Shown here one piece after another: positions 10,001 through 20,606 of a DNA stretch of 64,000 nt. A program made the translations under genes and the position numbers. Position 1 is the stretch's first letter. Each line of letters starts with the position of its first letter. The stretch covers positions 1 through 64,000 of the forward strand of contig JAMYHL010000036.1 of assembly GCA_025531455.1 (NCBI GenBank). Reading direction: 5' to 3'. The notes under the pieces are model-generated. The model saw only the letters and a program-made list of their open reading frames with translations. It made no database searches and had not been told where the DNA came from. The stretch comes from Apiotrichum sp. Y4204 (Eukaryota > Basidiomycota > Tremellomycetes > Trichosporonales > Trichosporonaceae).

Positions 10001-13000
10001 GTTCTTAGCTCCTGGAGGCGTCGATACGGGGTGATAGTGCCCCCCAACGGACGCTCTAAGGCTCCTCGGTTTTGGGCACTTTCACTTTGGAAGTTGATCA
10101 GCTTCCAATCTGATGCCGACTACGACGGATTCTCATCGCGTCGGTGGAACCCACATTGATGTCATCGTCCTGACATAAGTTGCATAGCTCCTAGGGGTGC
10201 CACTGCTGGCCGCTGCGACCCTCGGAGTGATAATGCTTGCCAACGGAGGATCTACAGTTGCTCGGTTTTAAACCATTCAATTCTTCATAGTCTTCCAAGC
10301 CTGCTGTCAGTGATAGCAAACGTCCATCGTGTCGGTGGACCATCGTGTCGGTGGATCAGACTGCCACGAACTCGCCTACCTATGTCAGTGGTGAGTCTTG
10401 GGGGCGCCAACCCTAGCGGCGACCAACCCGGAGTGACAGTGCTCGCCAACAGACGCCCTACGGACTTTCGGTTTTGCGTACTTAGGCTTTCAAGGTACCT
10501 GAATAACAGATGGCATTCCGAAAGTGAGCTCTCCTTCTGGTGGGACCCGCAGAGGCTGCTTAAGCCTCAACGGCTGTGTCTATGGATTGCGCCTGGGGGA
10601 GCTCCATCTAGTACCTGCCACTTGGACTGAGTTTCCTCGCCACCCACCGCTCTGCGATCCCTCGGATTTGCGCACTTTGCATCTTGGTAGGTGTCCGGAG
10701 TCGATTGTCTTGCGACAGTAATTCCGCCTTGCCCTAGGGACCCGTAACTGCTGCCTGTTCCTCGACATCTGTGATCGTCAGCGATTCCTGGGGGGTTTCA
10801 CGATCCGGCGAGCACTCGGACTCAGCTTACTCTCCAGGGGAAGCTCTCGGATTTCTCGGATTTGCCGACTTTCCTTCTTGGTAGGTGTCCAGAACCGATT
10901 GTCTTGCGAGGGTAATTCCGCCGTGCCGTCGGGACCCGTAACGGTTGCTTTTTCCTCGACATCTGTCATTGTCAGCGGATCCTGGGGGCTTCCCGACCCG
11001 GCGAGAACTAGGACTCCGTTTACTCCTCACCGGAAGCTCTGGGACTCTCCGGATTTGCGCATTTTGCTTCTTTGTAGCTGTTCTAAACCTATCGTGTTGC
11101 GAGAGTAATTCCGCCGTGCCGTCGGGACCCGTAACGGTTGCTTTTTCCTCGACATCTGTCATTGTCAGCGGATCCTGGGGGCTTCCCGATCCGGCGAGAA
11201 CTAGGACTCCGTTTACTCCCCACCGGAAGCTCTGCGATTCCTCGGATTTGCGCACTTTACTTCTTGGCTGGTCTTCAAAGCCGATTGGCCTGCGATAGTA
11301 AATGCGCCTTGCGGTCCGTGGCCGTAACGGCTGCTTTCGCCCCCACGGCTGGGGGTTTGTGTCATGGACTCCTGGGGGGGGAGAAGATGCCGGCGGTCAC
11401 TCGGACTAAGTTTGCTCGCCACCGAAGGCTCTACGGTCCCTCGGATTTGCGCATCATACCTCTCGCTTGGGTTAGATAACTGATTCTCATGCGATGGTAA
11501 ATCCGCCGTGCCGCCGGAACCCGTAACGGCTGCCTTCGCCTCCACAGCAGGGAGTTTGTCTCAATTACTTCTGGGGGGGCCAAAAGATGTCGGCGATCAC
11601 TCGGACTCAGCTTGCTCGCCACCGATGGCTCTACGGTCTCTCGGATTTGCGCATCGCTCCTCTCGCTTGAATCAGATAACTGATTCTCATGCGATGGTAA
11701 ATCCGCCGTGCCGTCCGGACCCGTAACGGCTGCTTTGGCCTCCATAGCTGTAAGCTTATGAAGTACTCCTGGGGGCGCAGAAGGAGTGGGCTGTAACTCG
11801 GACCAGGTTTGCTCGCCACCGAAGGCTCTACGGTTTCTCGGATTTGCGCATCTCATATCTCTGCCGGATTCCAGAGCTGATTCTCAGGCGGGGTTAATTC
11901 CGCCTTGCCGTCGGGAGGGCAGCGGCTGCTTTAGTCTCCACAGCTCAAAGCTTATGAACTACTCCTGGGGGCGCCAAAGATGTGGTCTCTAACTCGGACC
12001 AAGTTTACTCGCCACCGAGGTCTCCACGGTCTCTCGGATTCGCGCATCTCATATCTTTCCTGGCTTTTATACCTGATTCTCAAGCGGAGTTAATTCCGCC
12101 TTGCCGTTGGGAGCGTAGCGGCTGCTTCAGCCTTGACGTATTAAGCTCATGTTAACCACTCCTGGGGGACTCTTGATCTCGGCGGAAACACGCCACCGAA
12201 GTCTCTACGACCCCTCGGTTTTGAACATTCTGCATCTACATCAGTCTTTCACATAGTGACTGTCGGGAGAAGAGACCCCAGTCCCCAGGGGATCTGCGCC
12301 GACTACTTAACCCTCGGACGCCAGTCTCATCAGTGAGTTCTGGGGGCGCCCAATTGGGTCTCGTGGCGGCGGGACTAGGTGCACTCACCACCGGAGGCTC
12401 TAAGGCTGCTCGGTTTTGCGCATTCAGCATTCAGACTTGATGGGAAGTCAGTTCCACTTGAAACTAGAAGTCCATCGGACCAGCGGGACTCGTGGCAACC
12501 GTTTCGGCCTTAGGATACCCCCTTCGTGAGTCCTGGGGGTTAGAATGTAGTCTCGACGTAACGTCCGGTCGCGAGCCTTCGCCACGGAGAGCGCTTCGGC
12601 TTCTCGGTTTTGCGGATAGTACATTATGAGAGGCACCGCTCAGCTGTTCAACCATTTCCGCATTGGTGGGGCTCGCGGCGACTTGGCCCTATCCAGGGGA
12701 GGCCGAAGCGTTTCCATCTCAGACCACCGGCCCGCCAACTCGGACCACAGGCACTCGTCACCCAACTCCCTATAGCCGCTCGGTTAGGCGAATACTACCT
12801 CCTGAGAGGGTGATAGTTTGAAATCATTGATTTCGAGCGCTTACCGTGCTGCTGCGACCCGTGACAATGCTTCTGCGCCTGAGGTAAAGATGTGGTGTGA
12901 TCCTGGGGGAGGGCGAACTTCACTTCTCAAGTGCCAAGCCCAACTCAGACCACGATTACTCCTCACTCAACGCTGTATGAGCTCGTGGTTTTGCGGATAT

Positions 13001-14660
13001 CGGATTCAAGTGCGATAGCACTGGTTCTGAGCGCTCTCCGTACTGAGGATACCCGTGGCGACGAGTATACCCATGGCAGTGTGGGGAATTCTATCGCCTG
13101 GTCTTGGGGGTGTCGAATCCAGCCCCTCGGACCACGAGTATTCATCACGCTGTAAGGGGTCTCAGTTTCGCAGATAGGCATGTAGACGGCGCGGTAATGC
13201 AGACGCATTAGCTGCTGGGCACCTGCCGTGATGCTGGGACCTGTGATGCCTGCTTGGGCCCAGGCCCGCCAAATGGCCGGGGATGTGGAACCCAGCCGTG
13301 TGGAACCCAGCCCGTCGGACCGCGAGTACGCCTCACTTAACGCTGTATGAGATGTCGGTTTTGCGGATATGTCAGCCTGATACATGATGGAGCAACAGCA
13401 TCAGTTCCGAGCAATGTCAATGCTGTTGGGACCCCTGTGGGGACTGCTTCTCATAAGGAGGTTGGCGTGCAGTACGCCTGGGTGTGCCGTCTGACCGCTG
13501 AAAATCTTGCAGTCCGATTCTATGTCACAGGTCATTCTACGACCGCTCGGTTTTTCAGAGTTGGCGCTGTAACCATTGACCGAGTCAGAATATGACTGTA
13601 CTGAGTGCCTGTTGTACCGGTGGGGCCCATGGCGAGGTTCCCGCTGTCACCGACGGGCGCTCTTGCGTCCTGGGGGCGTCAACTGATGCCCGAGTGAAGC
13701 TGCAAGGGCGATTCCATCCAGCCGTGAGCTCGGCGGTCCTTCGGTTTTGGACTTTCCTCATCTTTACCAACTCCCAACACAGATCCCATCAGTACCGAAT
13801 GTGGAACTTGTTGACCGGGTCCATGGCGATGGTTGTGTCGTCGATAGGTGGACTCTCTATTGGCCTCGGGGGCGACAAAGTTGCTTCGTGGAACCTGTTC
13901 ATGTCACTGTGTGTTTTGGACCCCTCGGTTTTGGGGCGCTCGAGTGGCTATTGATCAGCCTCCCGTGGGAACCTTTCTCAGAGGGCACAGCGTGCTTGTG
14001 AGTCACATGTTGATTGCTTGGCACCAACTCGGAGGTTGGGGATTGTTTTGGGGGGAGCGACACACGACCGAATGTGCGAACACACGCTGTGGTGCGCTCT
14101 AACAGCCGTCGGTTTTGGAGCGATGGGATATCTCACCCATTACGATGCAGGCAACGCCAGAACCTGGTGTCCGGCATGCTTGTGGAAGCAATGGCGGCTG
14201 TCGGTGAGGCCTGGGGGCCGTACTTTGCCCCCACATGCAGATACACATCACTGCAGCCTCTGGCTGTGCTCGGTTATGAACTGCGTGCCTTTCCTGCTAG
14301 CTGAGAAACTGAATAGCTCTTGACCGACTGTCCAGCATGCTTGTGGAGCCCATGACGACTGTTTTGGGGAGAACAAGATGAACCTCGTCAAGTCTTGGGG
14401 GCGAGGCTTCTATCGTGACGTGAGAATACCCGGCGATACCCGCTCCGCTCGGCTTTGACTTGAACATCTCGACCTGGCGCAAAGTAGAGGGAGACGACCC
14501 CAATAGCGTTTGATCAGCATGTCCGTGGAGCTCAGGATGAGTACCTCGGCAGCAACAAGAAAGGCGTTGCTCCCTCCGTTGGGTGTCGTTGATATTTGGA
14601 AGTGTCCGAGTAAACGTTACAGTACACTTTCGCGCCGCTCGGCTCTGCTTCAATAGCCAT
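7090..14660 (+). repeat. Degenerate tandem satellite, about 40 units of about 160-210 bp
   Basis: Three boxes recur in order in each unit. Box A resembles gtgtcggtggcggacggcggg, box B resembles CCTGGGGGCGCC, and box C resembles CTCGG(A/T)TTTGCGCA, about 70 bp after B in central units. Box B starts are seen at 8003, 10787, 10981, 11174, 11371, 11570, 11768, 11964, 12161, 12339, 12532 and 13669, with many weaker ones between. Spacing is 193-199 bp in the centre and about 160-210 bp outside. Copies are most alike at about 10.6-12.2 kb and progressively diverge to both sides. The unit length is not a multiple of three and neighbouring copies are in different frames, so the ORFs here are not coding. 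It could be a centromeric, pericentromeric or subtelomeric satellite, or a structural non-coding locus; the sequence alone does not decide. Confidence 0.85.
10590..12160 (+). repeat. Homogeneous core of the satellite (about 8 units, 193-199 bp)
   Basis: Successive CCTGGGGG boxes are 193-199 bp apart here. The segments at about 10918-11041 and 11111-11234 differ at only about two positions by eye, which marks a recent duplication or gene-conversion event. Between the boxes, each unit also shares elements such as CCGTAACGG and CACCGAAGGCTCTACGG. Confidence 0.9.
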
Positions 14661-15187
14661 TAGCAAGGTCTCCGGTTTGGCAGCCGTTGTGAATGAGTGT
14701 TATCATACTGTCCTCGGGGAATCGACGTCGACAGGCTTCGTGAGTGGTGCTGGCCTCAACGCCGCTGGATGATCAGGGTGAGCAGGGGTACATGGTCAGC
14801 TTCGACTGTGCCGCTGCGGAGATCAGCTTCAGCTTTTGCGCCGTCTCTGCGACATGGTGAATCCGGTGTCTTCAGTGTGAGGATGAAGGACGGACATTGT
14901 GACGTGGTTCAGGTGCCTGCTCAACGTGAGTTCATTCTCGCAGTTCATTTGTCTCGTACCTCACTTATCATTGCACAGCGTGGGCTGCCCGTCTCAGGAT
15001 GCTTGGACAGCCGCGATCCTAGACAATAGATGAAATGCAACTCCAGGTATCCTTGACACCATACATACAAGACAGGTCCACAGGCCGACTACCTGTGGTA
15101 TCTCCTGTACTCGAGATATCGTAGCGGAGCATAGAGCAACGCGGCAGTCGCGAAACTAGTCTCAGCCTCCAATCGCTCTGACCGAAC
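14661..15187. other. Gene-free right flank of the satellite
   Basis: Satellite boxes fade after the CTCGGCT motif at about 14636. No gene is supported before the stop codon of the permease gene at 15188. Confidence 0.4.
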
Positions 15188-17034
15188 TCACGAGACTTCA
15201 AAGCCGATGTCACCTCCTCGCCCAATCTTGCGTGCAATCGGACCCACGTACCATGTCTGCGACATGGAGAGCACGGCCATCACGGCCGCCACGCAGCATG
15301 AGACGATACCCGCCATGCCGGGTGGAAGACGCTTGATGTCCCCGTATGCCTGCCGTTAGGTGTGTCTGGAGAATCGATCACTCACTGTCAGATCGTAGCC
15401 TCCGGGAATGACCCGCCGGCGGAAGATCATGTGCTCCTCGAGGACGACGGCGAGGAAGAAGGCAACCCAGTACCCCAAGATCGCAAGGAAGTTGTTGAGG
15501 ATGGCGGAAAAGTGCTCACGGCCAGCGATGGCGCACACGGCTGATATTAGCGAGTTCAATCATTCAATCATAAAGACCCACTGTAGATCACAAACGCCAC
15601 AATCACCCACACCGCGCGGGGGACTTTCTGCAACGGCGTCGCGAGAGCCTGAATCGCGAGTGCGGTCGCGTACGTGTTCGCCGTGCAGTTTGATGCGATT
15701 GAAAACGCGAAGACAACCTGGATGAACTTGCCGCCTGCACCCCAGGGCCTGAAGACTGTCGTCAGCACAACAAGCTGGATCTCACCCACCTTCCTGCAGG
15801 ACGCCGCTGACATCTCCCGTCTTGAAAGCCTCAAAGTAGTCGGGGATTGTGAGAAGGGCGACGCCCAGGACCTCGACGAGCATGAGGGGGACCATCAGAC
15901 CGATCCAGGTGAAGAGGAAGATGCGCCATGCGGGATAGGTGGCCGGCAGGCGACTGTTGAAGTCTGCGGCAACGGCTCCCCAGCCGCACACAGACGGGAG
16001 GATGATACCCTGCTGTCAGACAGGAAAGATTTGGACAAGAAATGCTCACGGCGTAGGAGAGGACGTTACCCGCCAGGATGGCACCACTCCCTTCTCCGGC
16101 GAGCTGCTCGGGCAGTCGGGTGTTGTACCCTTTCTTTCCACCAAGGGCATACATGCATCTGCCGTCAGATCTAGCCGCTGAACACTTGTACTCACATGTA
16201 AAAGGTGAGCATGACGATCCACGCGAAACGCTGCCAGTAGCGCAGCACGGCGTAGCCGAAGAAGGAGATGACGAGCACGAGCATGCCGACAATAACCACC
16301 GCGGCCTCGAGAGGCAGCTTCTTATTTGTCACGTTTGCGAGTGTCTGGCCGCCGAGAATGAGGCCGGTGACCGAAAAGCTGTGGTGAGCCATCTTCCCCC
16401 ATGTTAGACTTACCCCAGATGGGTGAGGATGTTCAACGCAGAGAAGAGCGAGGCACCGATAAAGCCCATAGAGTACCGACAGATGACCATCGTGCGCAAG
16501 CCAGTCATCGGCCCGAGGGAGGCAATGAACGCGGTGCCGCACGCCCCGATGGCTGTGAAAAACACGATAACGAGCACGGCGGTTTGGTAGCTAAGATTGA
16601 AGAACGGGCGCGCCAGCATCTGTCGTTAGCGAGAGGATAACTATAACACTCACGCCGATGGGAATTGTCGTGATCACCAAGTTTACCGAAAACCAGAACA
16701 CAATCAAGGAGTACCATGGCTCACTCTGCCGCTCGTCTTCGGGAACACGCTGAGATTAGCACTGGCTAGACAAGCACTCACCTCAATGCCGCGGGCCTCC
16801 ACGCCATGGTCAAAGGCTTTGCGTAGCAGCCGGAACAGCGGATTGCGAGACTTTAGCTCACTTTCGTGAACGATACCCGTCTCAAGGTCGTGACGTGAGG
16901 GCTGTGGGCTGCCGACGCGAATGTCTGGCTGGATGTCAGCAGCGGCTGTCACGAGCACTCACCGCCTCGTACACCTCGTACTGCTTGTCAAAGGTATCGT
17001 GTTTGTAGTCCATACCGTGGTGTTTGTAGTCCAT
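15188..17034 (-). CDS. FCY2: Purine-cytosine permease (NCS1 family, FCY2-like)
   Basis: Ten exons (17034-16963, 16928-16782, 16749-16654, 16619-16414, 16378-16196, 16158-16050, 16009-15786, 15748-15582, 15540-15386, 15349-15188) join in frame to 506 aa. The introns are only 32-41 nt. The protein is a multi-pass plasma-membrane proton symporter of the NCS1 family, expected to import cytosine, adenine or related bases. Diagnostic parts are VEARGIERVPED before the first membrane segment, the AIAGREHFS motif with ILGYWVAF and VVLEEHMIF, then LPPGMAGIVSC, and a WYVGPIARKIG-type end. Length fits the family (about 500-530). Exact substrate is not readable from sequence. Oddly, the first codons are a near-duplicate (MDYKHHG then MDYKHD), so the start region has been locally duplicated. 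It sits directly beside the satellite. Confidence 0.92.
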
Positions 17035-18235
17035 GGCGATGGTGGGGCCCACGATTGAGGTTTGATACTTTTAAAGACAACACATCCGGGGAAGCATGCG
17101 GGTGCCCCAACTGCCTTTCGCGATCTCCACAGTCGTGTGCCCTGGTTTCCCACCAGACGCGCTAGCGTTCGAGGCACCCATCATGTGCTCATTGCTAGGT
17201 TCACGCTTGTATCACTCGGTTATACGCCTTGCGGAGCGTGCGGAGTGTGGATGCATGCGGACACTGGCCGCATGTGGACGTGCCTGCCGTGCCTGTGATA
17301 GGTATAGAGGCCAGATCTGAGCCAGACGGGGTTTTGGTCGCCGGGTGAGTGACGTCAAGACGCCGTCAACTGCACCAGGAAACAGCCATGAGACGCCGGC
17401 CGGCGACATCCACCCGGTCGAGGTCAGGAACAGCTCAGGACGCGATGGACCCACATGTGGCCACAGCCTGGCAATCGACGAGCGTGCTCCGTCAACGTCC
17501 TTGGTACGGCGTCTGGAGGAGTCTTGGCAAACCCAATGTGTCGTGAACGAGGTCCCTGGGCGAGCTCGCGACTAAGAGCGATCGCCCGGTCGCGGAGGCC
17601 CTTTGGCCTTTTGGCTACCGAGCTCTCGGGGCTGCTGTTGGGTTGGACGCTTGGCTCGGTTCTCTTGGCACGATAAGAGTTCCGGGTTACGGTACTCGGC
17701 GGTTGCACGCATTATCCACTTGAGGTTGATCGTTTTGGGCTCGCAGGTATCGAGCAGTCACAGAGCAACCACCGACCGCCAACTCAAACACGGCTCGTTG
17801 AAACCCACAGCGATCGGTGCATACGGGACAGACTCCTTGCTGGAGGGGGCAGGGTCCATACGGCTTTGGCTGCTTGGTGAGTGGCGACAGGACAACAGCG
17901 GACTCACAATGCGCGGGGGCCATGATCCAGCCCCAGTGGGCCTCCGGGGGCCCCGGAACCTGTCTTGCCGTGTTGTCGGCTTGGCCACCACAGCCCCGAG
18001 ACTGACGGGCAACGGCAAAGCAGCACCACCCCAAGCATCCAGATTGTCTTTGGCTCAGGTTGTGGTCGCAGTGCGGCCTCGTCGCAGGCAAGTGATGTGT
18101 GTACGGATTCGCGCACCGGTAGCAGGGTGAGAGCATCGAATGAAGCTGGCGGGCTTGAGTTATGGTGTTGAGAGTGTCGGTGATGCATTGTGTCCACTGT
18201 GTGAATCTGTGAGGAGTGCGAGCTGCTGCATTGTG

Positions 18236-18295
18236 GAGAGAGAGACAAGAGAGACAGAGACAGAGAGACAGAGAGTCAGAGAGGTCAAAAGAGAT
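18236..18295 (+). repeat. GA-rich simple repeat
   Basis: An imperfect run of gagaga, cagaga and gacaga units. Confidence 0.8.
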
Positions 18296-18541
18296 GGACG
18301 TGACATGCATGTACTTCTGCCAGCACAGACATACAATACGGATGCTCTCCTGTGAAGGACGTTCTCGCATTTGCCACCGTGTGACCGGTGTGCTCATATG
18401 CACGCATGCATGCATTCCTCTCGTTCCAACACACCGTCTACAGCCCCAAGAGAGACCCTATGCGCTGGCCGCCCCTCTTCCTGTGATGGTTGCAGGGATG
18501 CATGGATGTTGGTTCTCGACGTTGTTGTTGTTGTTGATTTT

Positions 18542-18569
18542 TGTGTGTGTGTGTGTGTGTGTGCGTGGT

Positions 18570-18620
<51 letters not shown>
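18542..18620 (+). repeat. (TG)n microsatellite followed by about 50-bp T homopolymer
   Basis: About eleven TG units are followed by gcgtggtg and then a run of about 50 T. The exact length of such a run is unreliable in assemblies. It lies about 190 bp upstream of the tRNA. Confidence 0.85.
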
Positions 18621-18809
18621 CAGAAGCAGGAGTGTGGTTAGATTTCTTGTTCGTTGTGCTCTTGGACTCGACCGCAATCAAGACAAAACTCAATCTGCCT
18701 CTCACTCTTTGATTTTTTCTCCACCTATGCAGACAGCTCACTTGGATCCATTCTCACGTCAGTTGCGCGATTCCCGACGCGAAAACCGGCGAATCTCGCT
18801 TTTGTCTTC

Positions 18810-18892
18810 GCCTCGTTATATCAGTCGGTAGATAGTTTGACTCTTACTACTAAGATATCAAAATGTCATGGGTTCGAGCCCCATACGAGGCT
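18810..18892 (+). tRNA. tRNA-Lys (anticodon CTT) with intron and aberrant D-stem
   Basis: The acceptor stem GCCTCGT/ACGAGGC pairs fully, with discriminator T at 18892. The anticodon stem TTTGA/TCAAA encloses CTCTTA, with anticodon CTT at 18843-18845, and a 10-nt intron at 18847-18856 after position 37. The T-arm ATGGG/CCCAT with loop TTCGAGC is perfect and keeps the B box. The D-stem reads TATC/GATA instead of the usual GCTC/GAGC. It still pairs, but it loses G10 and inverts the nearly universal Y11-R24 pair, which weakens the A box. A T5 run at 18920-18924 could terminate Pol III. It could be a functional variant or a pseudogene kept by chance. Confidence 0.8.
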
Positions 18893-19120
18893 GAGTAGCT
18901 GTAGATTGAGCAGCGAAGCTTTTTAGCGACCAAGGGCGTGGTGAGTTGACGACTGTCGCGCCCGATCGCGCGTCGATCTGCCATGATCAATGAGGAGAGG
19001 GGTGTGGTGTGTTTCAAGACCTCTGTCAGCATATTAGTGGCTGGTCAGAACTTGTTGGATGACGAATAGCAACACTCTTATCATCCAGCGGGATGCTCAT
19101 CCGTAATCCACTCATCTCTA
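18893..19120. terminator. Pol III terminator run and ATP12 3' flank
   Basis: TTTTT at 18920-18924 is the first T-run after the tRNA. The rest is the 3' flank of the minus-strand ATP12 gene, and no other feature is seen. Confidence 0.45.
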
Positions 19121-20208
19121 TTAAACCTTGGCCAGTAGGCATGCGGCAGAGCCCAGGGCGCGCCGGATGTCCTGGTAGTCGACATCGTGCGTGTCCTCGA
19201 CCTCTCCCCAGCGCTCAATCTGCGATGCCACCTCGACATGAGACGCGAGTGCGGCCTCATGTGCCGAGATGCGGCCCTTGACAAGGGCGAGGCCAATGAC
19301 GAAGCTCTTAGTCGCGTACACGGTACGCTCAAAGGCGGCGAGCTCCCAGATGTTCATCTCCTCGACCACCCGACGGAGCTTGACGATCGTCTCGGGAGTC
19401 TGGATTGCAGGAGTAATGCCTGTCGACACAACGAGTTCCACGCCGTACTTGTCCTTCATCCATGAGATGAGCGGGTCCCAGTGCTCCTTCTGCAGACGGA
19501 CAAGCGCTTCCGGAGCGTCGGAGGGGAAGCTGGAGTGAGTTTTAATCATATGGGACATAGGCCACGGGCAGAAGGGCCTTAGGCCATACCTACCAGATAG
19601 TATCCGTGTCAAGGTAGTTCATTAGCTGATCAATCACGCCGGCGCGAATCTCGGGGTTGCCCATGCCGTCAATGGCGCGCGATGCGAGCGATGTCTGCTG
19701 TCAGCTCAAGCCCACCTTTCACCAACCACTCTATACACCTACCAGCGGCAGCGCGTGCTGCTTGAGCACCTCGTCCTGGTTCTCCCATTCATTCGCAATC
19801 AACATAGCAAGTAGCCGGCGCTCCTTAGGAATGAGCAGCATGGCACCACCTGGAGTCCGCAGGTTGCGGTGGTCGAGCTTCACGAGGTAGCCTAATGTTA
19901 GCCCCACCTTGACCCAAGGCTACATACCATCATCCTGCTCCGCCATGTGCACCGTCTTCCAGAACCGGCGAAGCGTCACCTCGGCACCTGATATCAGCAG
20001 ACGCACATCACCTTCACGCACGGTTGGTCTGCGTCAACGGGGCACCAGGTGTCTCCTTGGTCTCGGCACGCAATGTCGGGCCAGCAGTGAATGCGCGGAA
20101 AGCCGGGGCCCGGGCGATGCGGAGCGGGGCACGAAGCGAGACAATCGTCGCTCGCGAGCACGACGGAGCGCACAGCGCCGTGCGCATGGAACGAGCAAGA
20201 GTGGCCAT
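19121..20208 (-). CDS. ATP12: ATP synthase F1 assembly chaperone ATP12
   Basis: Five exons (20208-20022, 19987-19928, 19891-19743, 19694-19594, 19529-19121) give 301 aa. ATP12 binds the F1 alpha subunit in the mitochondrial matrix during assembly of the F1 ATPase (family knowledge). The first 60 residues are Arg/Ser/Ala-rich with few acids, a typical presequence. RRFWKTV, then LVKLDHRNLRTPGG, the ANEWENQDE core, a TSLASRAID stretch, LDTDTIC and the EHWDPLISWMKDKYGVEL block follow in family order. The end has HDVDYQDIR. Introns are 34-64 nt. It is divergent from UPF1, with 398 bp between start codons. Confidence 0.95.
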
Positions 20209-20606
20209 CGTGGTTGTGAAGTGGGTGAATGTAGAACGTCACCTCGGCTGTCCACAGACTTTAGACTTTTTGCACCTCCACATCGGAAAAGTCGAGGACC
20301 AGAGACTCCAAGTTTCAATCCCATTAGAAAAGGTAGCTGAGAATCCTCGCGTTTTCTAATGAGTGGATTTGAAACGGACGCGATTGTGGCTAAATGAATT
20401 GGCCGCGTCATTCGTTCCTCACAGTCCGCCGTTTCTTCCTTGTGGATCCATCCCACTTTTGTTGCTGACATTTGTTGTCGGGGCGATTCCTGAGTCCACC
20501 ACTCTCATCATTCTCCACTTTCCTTTCTGCTCTCCCATTCCCAACTCAACTTTAACCACTCTAGAGAAACATTGTCGGAACGGGAACACGCAGGTGCACT
20601 GCAGCA
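20209..20606. promoter_or_regulatory. Divergent ATP12-UPF1 promoter interval
   Basis: 398 bp between two start codons on opposite strands. There are CT-rich tracts on the UPF1 side (about 20420-20570). No binding site is identified with confidence. Confidence 0.5.

Larger units (their letters stand above)
17035..18809. other. Upstream region of the permease; no gene seen
   Basis: About 1.8 kb without a supported gene. It contains a GA-rich simple repeat (about 18236-18295), a TG microsatellite and a T homopolymer, described separately. ORFs of 242 aa (minus, 17687-18415) and 175 aa (plus, 17603-18130) overlap each other and show no domain. Confidence 0.4.

Noticed and set aside
10878..11479. 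ORFs with repeated peptides (AVPSGPVTVAFSS and similar) inside the satellite
   Set aside because: The same peptide recurs only because the DNA repeats. The unit length (193-199 bp) is not a multiple of three, so adjacent copies fall in different frames.
7090..14660. CRISPR array interpretation of the tandem units
   Set aside because: Units are about 160-210 bp and diverge along their whole length. There is no short identical repeat with unique spacers, and the genome is eukaryotic.
16963..17034. Resemblance of the permease N-terminus to an epitope tag
   Set aside because: The similarity is limited to the DYK triplets and the DNA is a simple local duplication with native codons; there is no sign of engineered sequence.
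17687..18415. 242-aa minus-strand ORF near the simple repeats
   Set aside because: Overlaps low-complexity DNA and an opposite-strand ORF; no domain.
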